This document shows, in pieces, positions 38,200-48,947 of a DNA stretch of 64,000 bases; within the stretch, counting starts at the first letter, position 1, and each line of letters starts with the position of its first letter. Where the stretch lies: positions 620,001-684,000 of the forward strand of contig CALTAJ010000001.1 of NCBI GenBank assembly GCA_943842245.1. Reading direction: 5' to 3'. The stretch comes from an uncultured Flavobacteriaceae bacterium (GTDB lineage Bacteria; Bacteroidota; Bacteroidia; Flavobacteriales; Flavobacteriaceae). The position numbers and the translations under genes were made by a program. The notes below the pieces were generated by a model, which saw nothing but the letters and a program-made list of their open reading frames with translations, had not been told where the DNA came from and did no database searches.

Positions 38200-38547
38200 A
38201 TGAGTACATTTTCAATATTTATAGCTCTAATAATTGTAGTTTGCTTCCTTCTTGTGTTAGTTGTAATGGTTCAAAATCCAAAAGGTGGTGGACTTTCATC
38301 TTCTTTTGGTGGAGGAACACAACAAGTTGGAGGAGTTCAAAAAACATCAGACTTTTTGGATAGAAGTACTTGGATCTTAGCGACGCTTTTGCTCGCTTTG
38401 ATATTGATTTCAAATGTGACTTTGTCAACTGGAGAAGGGATATCGGACTCAAAGTTAATAGATGACGGTTCATTGCAACAAACAATCCCTGAAATACCTG
38501 AGCAATCGATAGACGAAATTCCTGAAATTCCTGAAGTAGATAACTAA
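38200..38547 (+). CDS. secG: preprotein translocase subunit SecG
   Basis: VVMVQNPKGGGLSSSFGGG, two TMs. Confidence 0.93.
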   Translation: MSTFSIFIALIIVVCFLLVLVVMVQNPKGGGLSSSFGGGTQQVGGVQKTSDFLDRSTWILATLLLALILISNVTLSTGEGISDSKLIDDGSLQQTIPEIPEQSIDEIPEIPEVDN

Positions 38548-38565
38548 CCTTTTATTAAATATTCT

Positions 38566-38581
38566 GACTGACAGGCTGACA
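38566..38581 (+). promoter_or_regulatory. GACTGACA-N3-TGACA motif upstream of groES
   Basis: GACTGACAggcTGACA, matching at all fixed positions the motif upstream of miaB at 34163. Confidence 0.5.
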
Positions 38582-38594
38582 TTTTTACATCAAA

Positions 38595-38625
38595 TTGACA
38601 GAATTAAATAGCTTGGCATAATTTG
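38595..38625 (+). promoter_or_regulatory. candidate groES promoter (TTG-N21-TAATTTG)
   Basis: TTG at 38595 and TAATTTG at 38619 approximate the Bacteroidota -33/-7 consensus (TTTG / TAnnTTTG), with one base fewer in the -7 spacer. Confidence 0.4.
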
Positions 38626-38652
38626 TGAGAAATAAAAATTAAAATTTAAAAT

Positions 38653-40583
<1,931 letters not shown>

Positions 40584-40598
40584 TAACAGTTTTTCCTT

Positions 40599-40635
40599 CA
40601 ATAAAAAAGGCTCCTAAAAGGAGCTTTTTTTATTG
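40599..40635. terminator. bidirectional Rho-independent terminator between groL and the convergent HMA gene
   Basis: CAATAAAAAAGGCTCC-TAAAA-GGAGCTTTTTTTATTG: 16-bp stem with one G-T wobble, T-rich on both strands. The stop codon of the minus-strand gene lies inside it. Confidence 0.88.
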
Positions 40636-40968
40636 AATTGTTCGCCTATAAATACAGCAGATTGGAAGTTCATTATAAATCTCATCAGGTGCTTTAGCTA
40701 ATGCAGTATCGTGACCTACTTGAGCTATAGAGTTTTGTATTTTTAATAAAGTGGCTCTATTTGGGTTATATACTATTGAAATTAAGTTTGAAGGGATATC
40801 CCAATTCGCAGCTTTTACACCCTTTACAGTAAGTGCTGATTTCTCAATGCGTTTTTTACACATCTCACAATTTCCAGTGACTTCAAAGCTTACTTTTTCT
40901 GTATTTTTATTTTGTGCTACAAGAACAAAAGGACTTATCAGCAAATAAATTATAAATACTTTTTTCAT
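40630..40968 (-). CDS. secreted heavy-metal-associated (HMA) domain protein
   Basis: Signal peptide, metal-binding GNCEMCKKRIEKS, C-terminal LPICCIYRR. Confidence 0.88.
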   Translation of the reverse strand: MKKVFIIYLLISPFVLVAQNKNTEKVSFEVTGNCEMCKKRIEKSALTVKGVKAANWDIPSNLISIVYNPNRATLLKIQNSIAQVGHDTALAKAPDEIYNELPICCIYRRTIQ

Positions 40969-40986
40969 TTTTTTCTTTAAATATAG

Positions 40987-43215
40987 TTATAAATTCCAAC
41001 GAAGGCCAGCATAAACCATTCTCCCAAAGATTGGCGCGTAAATTTGTGCAGTATCAAAATTAATACCAAAAGGATCCTCTACTCCAATAATTGGTGATAG
41101 TTGTTTGTAATTCCCTAGATTCTCAATTCCAGCGTATAGCTCAAATTTACTACTAAAAGCGCGGGTCAATTGACTATTCCATAGACTGTAAGCTGGGCTA
41201 TAACTCCCAGCGGGATCTCTTTGGTTACTTACCAAACGTTGTTTACCTAGTGCATGACAAGTCAAATCCCATCGCCATTGAGCTTGTTTTGCGTTTCGTT
41301 TAGATTCCCAACCAAAATTGGCGAAAAATCGATTTTGTGCCTGTAAAGGTAGTTGTAAAAAACCTGAATCATAAGTAGTTTTAACATTATAATTTTTATA
41401 AGCAAAACGCAGACTCATCGATTGTGAAAGATTATAATCAATTGATAGTTGAAAACTATTTGCTCGACTTAAACCTTCCAAATTATAAAACAATATTTGA
41501 CCTTCCGATTCCCAATCCGCTACCACTTGATCAGTAAAATTGGTGATATAATAGTCTACGGTAATGTCTCCCCCACTTCCTAAAAGATTAAAGATCTGAC
41601 GTATACTTGCCCCATAATTCCATGCTTTTTCTGGATTTAAGCCATAAATAGAACCTCCATTTTTAAGAATATTAATCTGACGATTAGTTCCAAAAAGCGT
41701 CTGGTTTTCTGCAAAAATATTAGCTGCTTTTCGACCACTTCCTAACGAAAAGCGAATGATGGTATTTTCCTGAGGTAGATACCTCAGATGCAAACGTGGG
41801 GTAACAAATGTTCCCAAGCGGTTGTGAATATCCAGACGGACTCCGGCTACTAGAGTAAAGTTTTCCAAATTGTCGTAACTGTACTCTAAGAAACTTCCTA
41901 AAGAGCTATCACTCCTGTTGAAGTAAAAAGTATCCACTGTTTCCAGATAACGATCATAGGAAAAGTTAAGCCCAGCTTTGAATTTATTTTTTGTATTTCC
42001 AATTATAGAATTATATAAAAAATTTGTGTATAGGCTTTGGTGATCGATATCATAAACTCTAAAACCGTAATATGCTTCTTGTTTATGTTGACTGTAAGCT
42101 GATTGAAAACCAAAACTTCTAAAAGAAAATTCTGGAAATACATACCCTATTTTTAAAGAGGCATCTATTCGATTGGTACTAATTTCACTTCCCCAAAGAC
42201 GGTTTTGCCCTCTATCATTTTCATTATTAAATTCTAAAGCTCCAACTTGCTTTTGGTCTTGCATCAGACGAATTGTTCCAAAACCAACCCAGCCTTTTTC
42301 ACTATTAATATATTGCCAACGATTTAAAAAATTTATTTGTTTAGTCAGAGGAACGTCTAAAAAATCATCTCCATTTCCGTCGATCTTTTCAGTTCGCTGA
42401 TTTCCATGCACAAACATACCGCTACTCCATTTATCATTAATTTTCCAATTTCCCTGTAAATTAGCTTCCTGTCTTCCATTAGCAGAAGTAAAAAAGTTGA
42501 AAAAAAAAGGTACATCAGAAAAAGGTTTTTTAATTTCAGTATTAATTTGACCTGCGATACTTTCGAAACCATTAACCACACTTCCTGTTCCTTTAGTAAT
42601 CTGTATACTCTCTATCCAGGTTCCTGGTGTGAATGATAATCCGTAAGCCTGAGAAGCTCCTCGTACCATTGGAATATTTTCCTCAGTAATTAATAAGTAG
42701 GGACTTGAGAGTCCCAACATGCGGATTTGTTTTGTTCCAGTTAACGCATCTGAAAAGTTAACATCTATAGAAGGATTGGTTTCAAAACTTTCCGAAAGAT
42801 TACAACAGGCTGCTTTTAATAATTCATCACTGTTGACATATATAATATTTTGGGCTTCAAAATAAGATTTTTGTATAGCTTTTCGCCTTTTCGTTAGGGT
42901 CACCTCATCTAAAGATTCTGAATCGCTTTCGTCTAAAAAATGAATTAATAATCGATTCTCCTTGATGCTGAGCGTATCTGATTTAAAACCAATATAACTC
43001 ATCACGAGAAGTTCTTCAGTGCCAAGATAAGGGAGAGAAAATTTTCCCTCTTCATCTGTAATTGTTCCAATTTGAGTGTTTAACCAAAAAACATTTGCTC
43101 CAATCAGTGGAATAGTTTCTCTGGCTTCTTTGGCAAGTACTCTTCCGTCAAGATTCTCTTGGGCAAAAGGTTTTAGACTGAAGAAAATTAATAATAATAG
43201 AATGTGTTTTTTCAT
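40987..43215 (-). CDS. TonB-dependent receptor with carboxypeptidase-like regulatory domain
   Basis: CarboxypepD_reg-like domain (LIGANVFWLNTQIGTITDEEGKFSLPY), plug ACCNLSESFETNPSIDVNFSDALTGTKQIRMLGL, C-terminal barrel. Confidence 0.92.
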   Translation of the reverse strand: MKKHILLLLIFFSLKPFAQENLDGRVLAKEARETIPLIGANVFWLNTQIGTITDEEGKFSLPYLGTEELLVMSYIGFKSDTLSIKENRLLIHFLDESDSESLDEVTLTKRRKAIQKSYFEAQNIIYVNSDELLKAACCNLSESFETNPSIDVNFSDALTGTKQIRMLGLSSPYLLITEENIPMVRGASQAYGLSFTPGTWIESIQITKGTGSVVNGFESIAGQINTEIKKPFSDVPFFFNFFTSANGRQEANLQGNWKINDKWSSGMFVHGNQRTEKIDGNGDDFLDVPLTKQINFLNRWQYINSEKGWVGFGTIRLMQDQKQVGALEFNNENDRGQNRLWGSEISTNRIDASLKIGYVFPEFSFRSFGFQSAYSQHKQEAYYGFRVYDIDHQSLYTNFLYNSIIGNTKNKFKAGLNFSYDRYLETVDTFYFNRSDSSLGSFLEYSYDNLENFTLVAGVRLDIHNRLGTFVTPRLHLRYLPQENTIIRFSLGSGRKAANIFAENQTLFGTNRQINILKNGGSIYGLNPEKAWNYGASIRQIFNLLGSGGDITVDYYITNFTDQVVADWESEGQILFYNLEGLSRANSFQLSIDYNLSQSMSLRFAYKNYNVKTTYDSGFLQLPLQAQNRFFANFGWESKRNAKQAQWRWDLTCHALGKQRLVSNQRDPAGSYSPAYSLWNSQLTRAFSSKFELYAGIENLGNYKQLSPIIGVEDPFGINFDTAQIYAPIFGRMVYAGLRWNL

Positions 43216-43265
43216 TACGTATTTTTTATGTGTTAAGGACCCCTATTCTTAAAAATGAGGTGGAC

Positions 43266-43685
43266 TTAGCCATAAAAAATAAAAGACTGCTGTGTCAAAA
43301 AAAGTTTATCTGATTTTGGAGGCGGAGGGTTCCAGTTTGGAAACACTTTTGAAATTAAAATGAGTTTTGAATCAAAATAATAAATTGGAAAAAGAATTGA
43401 TGCATTAATAGCAATTACTTTTTGAAAAGATTCTAAATTAACTTTTTGATATTGTTGATTTTGAAAAAGTAAAGTATTGTCTTTACAGCATGATTTTTTT
43501 GAAAATTCTGTTTTAAACGGGATTTTAGAATCCTGAGGAGATTCCATTTCGCATTTAGCAGAAATAAAAGCCAAAGACACCTCTGCTATATGATTTCCAC
43601 AATAATGAACATTTAATGCGTAGCTCACCTTTGTCCCAAGAATTAGGATGGCTAGTGTGAAACATACTAACTGTTTTATTTTCAT
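43266..43685 (-). CDS. HYC_CC_PP-type small secreted protein
   Basis: Contains NVHYCGNHI, KKSCCKDN and WNPPPPKSD, the three signatures the family is named for. Confidence 0.75.
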   Translation of the reverse strand: MKIKQLVCFTLAILILGTKVSYALNVHYCGNHIAEVSLAFISAKCEMESPQDSKIPFKTEFSKKSCCKDNTLLFQNQQYQKVNLESFQKVIAINASILFPIYYFDSKLILISKVFPNWNPPPPKSDKLFLTQQSFIFYG

Positions 43686-43702
43686 TTTTTAAAGTTACTA
43701 TT

Positions 43703-44413
43703 TTAATTAATATATCCCACTAGAAGAATAATGGCCATAGTGAGCATAATTCCATTTTCAATTAAAGTAGCTTCTGTCATTGGAAGTTTTAGTGCCGTAC
43801 CTAAACAAGCACAATCAATTTGAGATTTTTGAGTCAAAACTCGAAGTACTCCAAAAGTAGTAATAGATAAAATTATTAAAGTAAATAAAATAATTATGGG
43901 CAAATACCATTCCATTAAAAAGGCAATACCCAAAACTGTCTCAAGAAAAGGGTATAATTTAGCATATCTAGGGATTTTTTTTGCTAAGGGGTCATAGCGC
44001 TTAAATGAATTTGGAAAACCTTCATAATCTAAAAATTTAAAAAAACTAAATACAATAAAAAACATCCCCATAAATATTTGCATTTTTCTTTCCATATTAG
44101 CATTTAGTTGATAGGATAAAAAAAGTGTCCCCACAATTAGATAGATAAAAATTAAAAACAGTGGAGTCAATTGTTTTAATTTTGAGGTTTTAATTCTTTT
44201 TGAGTTAGAAACAGATTTTTGAGCAGAATATTTTGAGCCCAAAAGCATCGATATTTCTCTACTAGTAAGTTGATTTTTAGATTGAATTTCAGCAATACCT
44301 GTTTCCAAAGACACTTGAACTGAAAGCACATCTTCAAGGGTATTTATCTTATCTGAAACAGTCTTTTGACAACTCATACAGGTCATCCCAGAAATGTGAA
44401 ATATATTTTCCAT
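43703..44413 (-). CDS. N-terminal HMA domain fused to MauE/DoxX-like membrane domain
   Basis: N-terminal FHISGMTCMSCQKTV. Four predicted TMs, with DCACLG between the last two. Confidence 0.82.
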   Translation of the reverse strand: MENIFHISGMTCMSCQKTVSDKINTLEDVLSVQVSLETGIAEIQSKNQLTSREISMLLGSKYSAQKSVSNSKRIKTSKLKQLTPLFLIFIYLIVGTLFLSYQLNANMERKMQIFMGMFFIVFSFFKFLDYEGFPNSFKRYDPLAKKIPRYAKLYPFLETVLGIAFLMEWYLPIIILFTLIILSITTFGVLRVLTQKSQIDCACLGTALKLPMTEATLIENGIMLTMAIILLVGYIN

Positions 44414-44540
44414 AGAATGAATTAGGTGTAAATTTAATACTATCTAACCATATTAGGAATTCAAATAAAGATAATTCAGTTTCAATATATAAATGGCTCT
44501 TTAAATTTAACTTTGTAAGTTAGAGATTGCTTACTTTTGG

Positions 44541-45032
44541 TTGATTATGTCATTATCAAAACAGTCAATTTTACTAGAAAAAGTCAAAAAAGCTTTATCA
44601 ATCTCTAATAAAGATATTTTAAATGATTTAAAAAAATGTTGTGCTCTACTTAGAGAAAGTTTTGACCACTTCAGCTGGGTAGGCTTTTACTTTGCTGACT
44701 TTGATGCTAAAACCCTGCATCTTAAAGCTTTTTCTGGTGCCCCCACAAAACACACCTCTATACCTTTTGGAAAAGGAATTTGTGGTCAAGTAGCTATTTC
44801 CAATCAAAATTTTATGGTTCCTGATGTTAAATATCAAGACAATTATATTTCATGTAGCGTTGAGGTCAAATCTGAGCTTGTTGTTCCTCTCTTTTTTGAG
44901 GAAAAAAATATTGGCCAAATTGATATTGACTCTGATAAAATTAATCCCTTTACAATAGAGGATGAGCTTTTGCTTGAAGCTTGTTGTGATCTTATATCAA
45001 AGACCTATGGCTCCTCACTTTTAAGTTTATAA
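44541..45032 (+). CDS. GAF-domain protein, free methionine-R-sulfoxide reductase-like
   Basis: WVGFYFADFDAKTLHLKAFSGAPTKHTSIPFGKGICGQVA and ISCSVEVKSELVVPLF; cysteines at positions typical of fRMsr. Confidence 0.82.
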   Translation: MIMSLSKQSILLEKVKKALSISNKDILNDLKKCCALLRESFDHFSWVGFYFADFDAKTLHLKAFSGAPTKHTSIPFGKGICGQVAISNQNFMVPDVKYQDNYISCSVEVKSELVVPLFFEEKNIGQIDIDSDKINPFTIEDELLLEACCDLISKTYGSSLLSL

Positions 45033-45038
45033 ACTGTT

Positions 45039-46562
45039 ATGCAAACTAAAAAAATTAATTCTGCACTTATATCTGTTTTTGATAAAACCGGATTAGAGCC
45101 TTTAATACAATTGTTGGTAAATAACGACGTTTCTTTGTATTCCACAGGAGGCACAGAAAGCTTTATTCGTGATTTAGGACATGATGTAAATGCGGTAGAA
45201 AACCTGACTGGCTACCCATCAATTCTTGGTGGGCGTGTAAAGACCTTACATCCAAAAGTGTTCGGTGGAATTCTAAATCGATCTGAAAACAGTTCAGATC
45301 AAAATGAACTCAAGACCTATGAAATTCCAGCTTTTGACTTGGTGATTGTAGATCTTTATCCTTTTGAAAAAACGATAGCAGGTAATTCTACTGAAAGTGA
45401 AATCATAGAAAAGATTGATATTGGTGGGATTGCACTGATTCGCGCAGCTGCTAAAAACTTTAACGATGTGCTATGCATATCTAACAAAAAGGACTACACT
45501 AACTTTATGAATATATATATGTCTTCAAATGGCGCTCCTTCTCTTGAAAATCGTAAAGAATTTGCAGTAAAAGCATTTCACACTTCCTCTCACTATGATA
45601 CCACAATTTTTAATCACTTTAATGAAAAAGAAAATCTTTTAAAACTTAGTATCAATGATTCAAAAGTACTTCGCTACGGTGAAAATCCACACCAAGAAAG
45701 TGTCTTTTACGGGCCACTTTCAAAATTGGTAGAACATATTCATGGTAAAGAGATTTCTTATAATAATTTATTAGATATTGATGCTGCGGTAACTTTAATG
45801 TCTGAATTCTATGATGGTGATCCTGCTTTTGGAATATTAAAACACAACAATGCTTGTGGTTTTGCTATAAGGCAAGTTTTGGTGGATGCTTATCAAGATG
45901 CTTTAGCAGGAGACCCTATTTCCGCTTTTGGTGGGGTCTTAATTAGTAACAAAACGATTGATCTTGCCACGGCCAATGCAATCCATGAGCTTTTCTGTGA
46001 AGTGGTAATTGCACCAGCTTACCAGGAAGAAGCACTTAAGCTACTAAAGGGGAAAAAGAACCGCATTATCTTAATTCAAAAAGCAAATAAATTACCCAAA
46101 GAAAGTTATAGAAGCTGTCTAAATGGAATCTTAGTTCAAGATCGAGATTTGAAGACTGATCAAGAAAATGATTTGACTACAGCCACAAAAATAACTCCAA
46201 GTGCTAAAGAAATAAAAGACCTATTATTTGCTTCTAAAATTTGTAAACACACAAAATCGAATACCATTGTTATAGCAAAAAACCAACAACTTCTAGCTTC
46301 AGGAACAGGACAAACATCTCGAGTTGATGCATTAAATCATGCAATACAGAAAGCACAAAATTTTGGTTTCGATATAGACGATGCCGTAATGGCAAGTGAT
46401 GCCTTCTTCCCTTTTCCTGATTGTGTTGAGATTGCAAATAAAGCTGGAGTAAATTCAGTAATTCAACCAGGAGGTTCTATTAAAGATAATCTTTCGATTG
46501 AATACTGTGATTTACACGGAATGCGAATGGTTTTAACAGGAACGCGGCACTTTAAACATTAA
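45039..46562 (+). CDS. purH: bifunctional AICAR transformylase/IMP cyclohydrolase
   Basis: ALISVFDKTGLEPL, GRVKTLHPKVFGGIL, RYGENPHQ, KHNNACGFA. Confidence 0.96.
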   Translation: MQTKKINSALISVFDKTGLEPLIQLLVNNDVSLYSTGGTESFIRDLGHDVNAVENLTGYPSILGGRVKTLHPKVFGGILNRSENSSDQNELKTYEIPAFDLVIVDLYPFEKTIAGNSTESEIIEKIDIGGIALIRAAAKNFNDVLCISNKKDYTNFMNIYMSSNGAPSLENRKEFAVKAFHTSSHYDTTIFNHFNEKENLLKLSINDSKVLRYGENPHQESVFYGPLSKLVEHIHGKEISYNNLLDIDAAVTLMSEFYDGDPAFGILKHNNACGFAIRQVLVDAYQDALAGDPISAFGGVLISNKTIDLATANAIHELFCEVVIAPAYQEEALKLLKGKKNRIILIQKANKLPKESYRSCLNGILVQDRDLKTDQENDLTTATKITPSAKEIKDLLFASKICKHTKSNTIVIAKNQQLLASGTGQTSRVDALNHAIQKAQNFGFDIDDAVMASDAFFPFPDCVEIANKAGVNSVIQPGGSIKDNLSIEYCDLHGMRMVLTGTRHFKH

Positions 46563-46593
46563 TTCTTAATTTTACTAATATTTAATAATTGGA

Positions 46594-47613
46594 ATGGGAC
46601 TTTTTACTGAAGAAATAGCAATAGATTTAGGTACAGCAAATACGCTTATTATTCACAATGACAAAGTAGTTGTAAATAGTCCATCAATAGTAGCGATAGA
46701 CCGCACTACAAATAAAGTTATTGCCATAGGTCAGGAGGCTAGCATGATGCAGGGGAAAACTCATGAAAATATTCGTACTGTCCGTCCTCTAAAAGACGGA
46801 GTTATTGCAGATTTTAATGCATCTGAACAGATGATTAATCGGCTAATTAAAAGTATTCCTGCCCTACACCGTCGCTTTTTTTCACCCTCACTGCGTATGG
46901 TAATTTGTATTCCATCAGGAATTACTGAAGTTGAAATGAGGGCTGTTAAAGAATCAGCTGAAAGAGTAAATGGGAAAGAGGTTTATCTTATACATGAACC
47001 AATGGCAGCTGCTATAGGTATCGGAATTGATATTATGCAGCCTAAAGGTAATATGATTGTGGATATTGGTGGAGGGACAACAGAAATTGCTGTTATTGCA
47101 CTTTCAGGTATTGTTTGTGATAAGTCTATTAAAATTGCTGGTGATGTGTTTTCTAGTGATATTATAAATTATATGCGAAGTAAACATAATCTTTACATAG
47201 GAGATCGTACCGCTGAAAAAATAAAAATTCTTGTTGGAAGCGTTATTGAAGATCTTGAGAATCCTCCAGAAGATATGTCAGTTCAAGGAAGAGATTTAAT
47301 GTCAGGTAAGCCTAAACAAGTAATGATTAACCACTCTGAAGTTGCAAAAGCCCTAGATAAATCAGTTATTCGCATTGAAGATGCTATAATGGAAGCTCTT
47401 TCTCAAACACCTCCAGAACTATCAGCAGACATATACAATACAGGGATTTATTTAGCAGGTGGAGGTGCTCTTTTGCGCGGTTTAGATAAACGCCTTTCTC
47501 AAAAAACAGACTTACCTATATATGTCGCAGAAGATCCACTTCAAGCAGTTGTTAGAGGTACTGGTATTGCTCTAAAAAACACTGAAAGATTTAAGACTGT
47601 CCTAATAAAATAA
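46594..47613 (+). CDS. mreB: rod shape-determining protein MreB
   Basis: IDLGTANTLI, DIGGGTTEIAVI, LAGGGALLRGLD. Confidence 0.98.
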   Translation: MGLFTEEIAIDLGTANTLIIHNDKVVVNSPSIVAIDRTTNKVIAIGQEASMMQGKTHENIRTVRPLKDGVIADFNASEQMINRLIKSIPALHRRFFSPSLRMVICIPSGITEVEMRAVKESAERVNGKEVYLIHEPMAAAIGIGIDIMQPKGNMIVDIGGGTTEIAVIALSGIVCDKSIKIAGDVFSSDIINYMRSKHNLYIGDRTAEKIKILVGSVIEDLENPPEDMSVQGRDLMSGKPKQVMINHSEVAKALDKSVIRIEDAIMEALSQTPPELSADIYNTGIYLAGGGALLRGLDKRLSQKTDLPIYVAEDPLQAVVRGTGIALKNTERFKTVLIK

Positions 47614-47619
47614 TCTGGT

Positions 47620-48441
47620 ATGAGGCGAATCATTGAAGCGCTCGTACAATTTAGAAATCCTGTACTGTATTTTGTGCTTTTGGTCCTTTCTCTATTATTT
47701 TTAAACGGTAGAAGTCATTTTCATCAATATTATCTTGAAAAATATAGCTTGTACTTTTCACAAAGCTTTTATAATATTAGCAGTGACATAGTAAACTATT
47801 TTCGCCTAAAAAAAATAAATGTTAAGCTAATAAAAGAAAATAAAATCCTAAAAGATTTTCAACTCAAATCAAATTCAATATCCCTTTATCCAAATGCCAT
47901 TAAAGCAAAAAGACGATTTTCATTTAAGGTGATAGATGCTAATGTGATTAAAAACAGCTATTTAAATCAACGGAATTATCTCATTATAGATAAAGGTCAT
48001 GAAGATGGAATAACTTCAGAAATGGGTGTTATATCAGATCAAGGAATTATAGGTGTTGTTAAGTCTGTTTCTAAGAACTACTCCAGTGTAATTTCCATTT
48101 TAAATCAAGATTTAAAAATAAACGTGAGGCTAAAAAATAGCTCTGCTTTTGGATCTTTATCTTGGAAGGGAACAAACCCAAACGATTTTCAGATTGATGA
48201 TGTGGTTATAAGTAGCTCTGTTATAAAAGAAGATACTATAATAACTGGGGGAATGTCGTCTTTTTTCCCTCTAGGCATCCCTTTGGGAAAAATTTCAAAC
48301 TACGAGGCTAATACAAAAAGTGGGTATTATAAAATAAACGCATCACTTTTTGAAGATCCTTCTCAAGTATATTATGTATATGTAGTTGAAAATTTTGATA
48401 TTGAGGAAATAAAAAAAATAAAAAAAGATATTTTGAAATGA
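47620..48441 (+). CDS. mreC: rod shape-determining protein MreC
   Basis: One N-terminal TM plus coiled coil, then DKGHEDGITSEMGVISDQGIIGVV; between mreB and mreD. Confidence 0.93.
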   Translation: MRRIIEALVQFRNPVLYFVLLVLSLLFLNGRSHFHQYYLEKYSLYFSQSFYNISSDIVNYFRLKKINVKLIKENKILKDFQLKSNSISLYPNAIKAKRRFSFKVIDANVIKNSYLNQRNYLIIDKGHEDGITSEMGVISDQGIIGVVKSVSKNYSSVISILNQDLKINVRLKNSSAFGSLSWKGTNPNDFQIDDVVISSSVIKEDTIITGGMSSFFPLGIPLGKISNYEANTKSGYYKINASLFEDPSQVYYVYVVENFDIEEIKKIKKDILK

Positions 48442-48947
48442 ATAGTAATATAATCACTTTAATTATTTCGTTTTTTATTATTGTATTAGCACAAGTATTT
48501 CTTTTTAATAATATGTTCATCTTTGGCTTTATCAACCCTATGATCTACTTACTATTTCTAGTTGTATATCGTTTTGATGATGATCAAACACTATTTATTC
48601 TCTTGAGTTTTGTTCTTGGCTTTTGTATTGACTTTTTATCTCAATCTGGAGGTGCTCACACAATTGCTTCATTAACTATTGGTTTTGTAAGACCTTTGCT
48701 TATAAAATACTCTTTTGGAGTTACCTCTGAAGCTCCCTCTACATTTCAAAATGATTTAAGAAGAAGAAATAAATATATTTTTTTGGCTCTTTTAATATTA
48801 ATTCATCATCTGCTTTATTTTATTATTGTTTATTTTAATTGGAATGCAACATATCTTATTTTAAAGAATACCATCCTTACATCGCTATTTTCATTAATTT
48901 TAATTGCATTGATGTCCCAATTTTACAAGAAATTAAATGATACGTAA
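48438..48947 (+). CDS. mreD: rod shape-determining protein MreD
   Basis: Multi-TM protein between mreC and PBP2, with LGFCIDFLSQSGGAHTIAS. Confidence 0.85.
   Translation: MNSNIITLIISFFIIVLAQVFLFNNMFIFGFINPMIYLLFLVVYRFDDDQTLFILLSFVLGFCIDFLSQSGGAHTIASLTIGFVRPLLIKYSFGVTSEAPSTFQNDLRRRNKYIFLALLILIHHLLYFIIVYFNWNATYLILKNTILTSLFSLILIALMSQFYKKLNDT

Noticed and set aside
38613-38628. Sigma-54-like TTGGCA...TTTGTG before groES, tempting because a sigma-54 activator lies upstream
   Set aside because: The -24 half fits, but the -12 GC at the required spacing reads GA, and the region fits a Bacteroidota -33/-7 promoter about as well.
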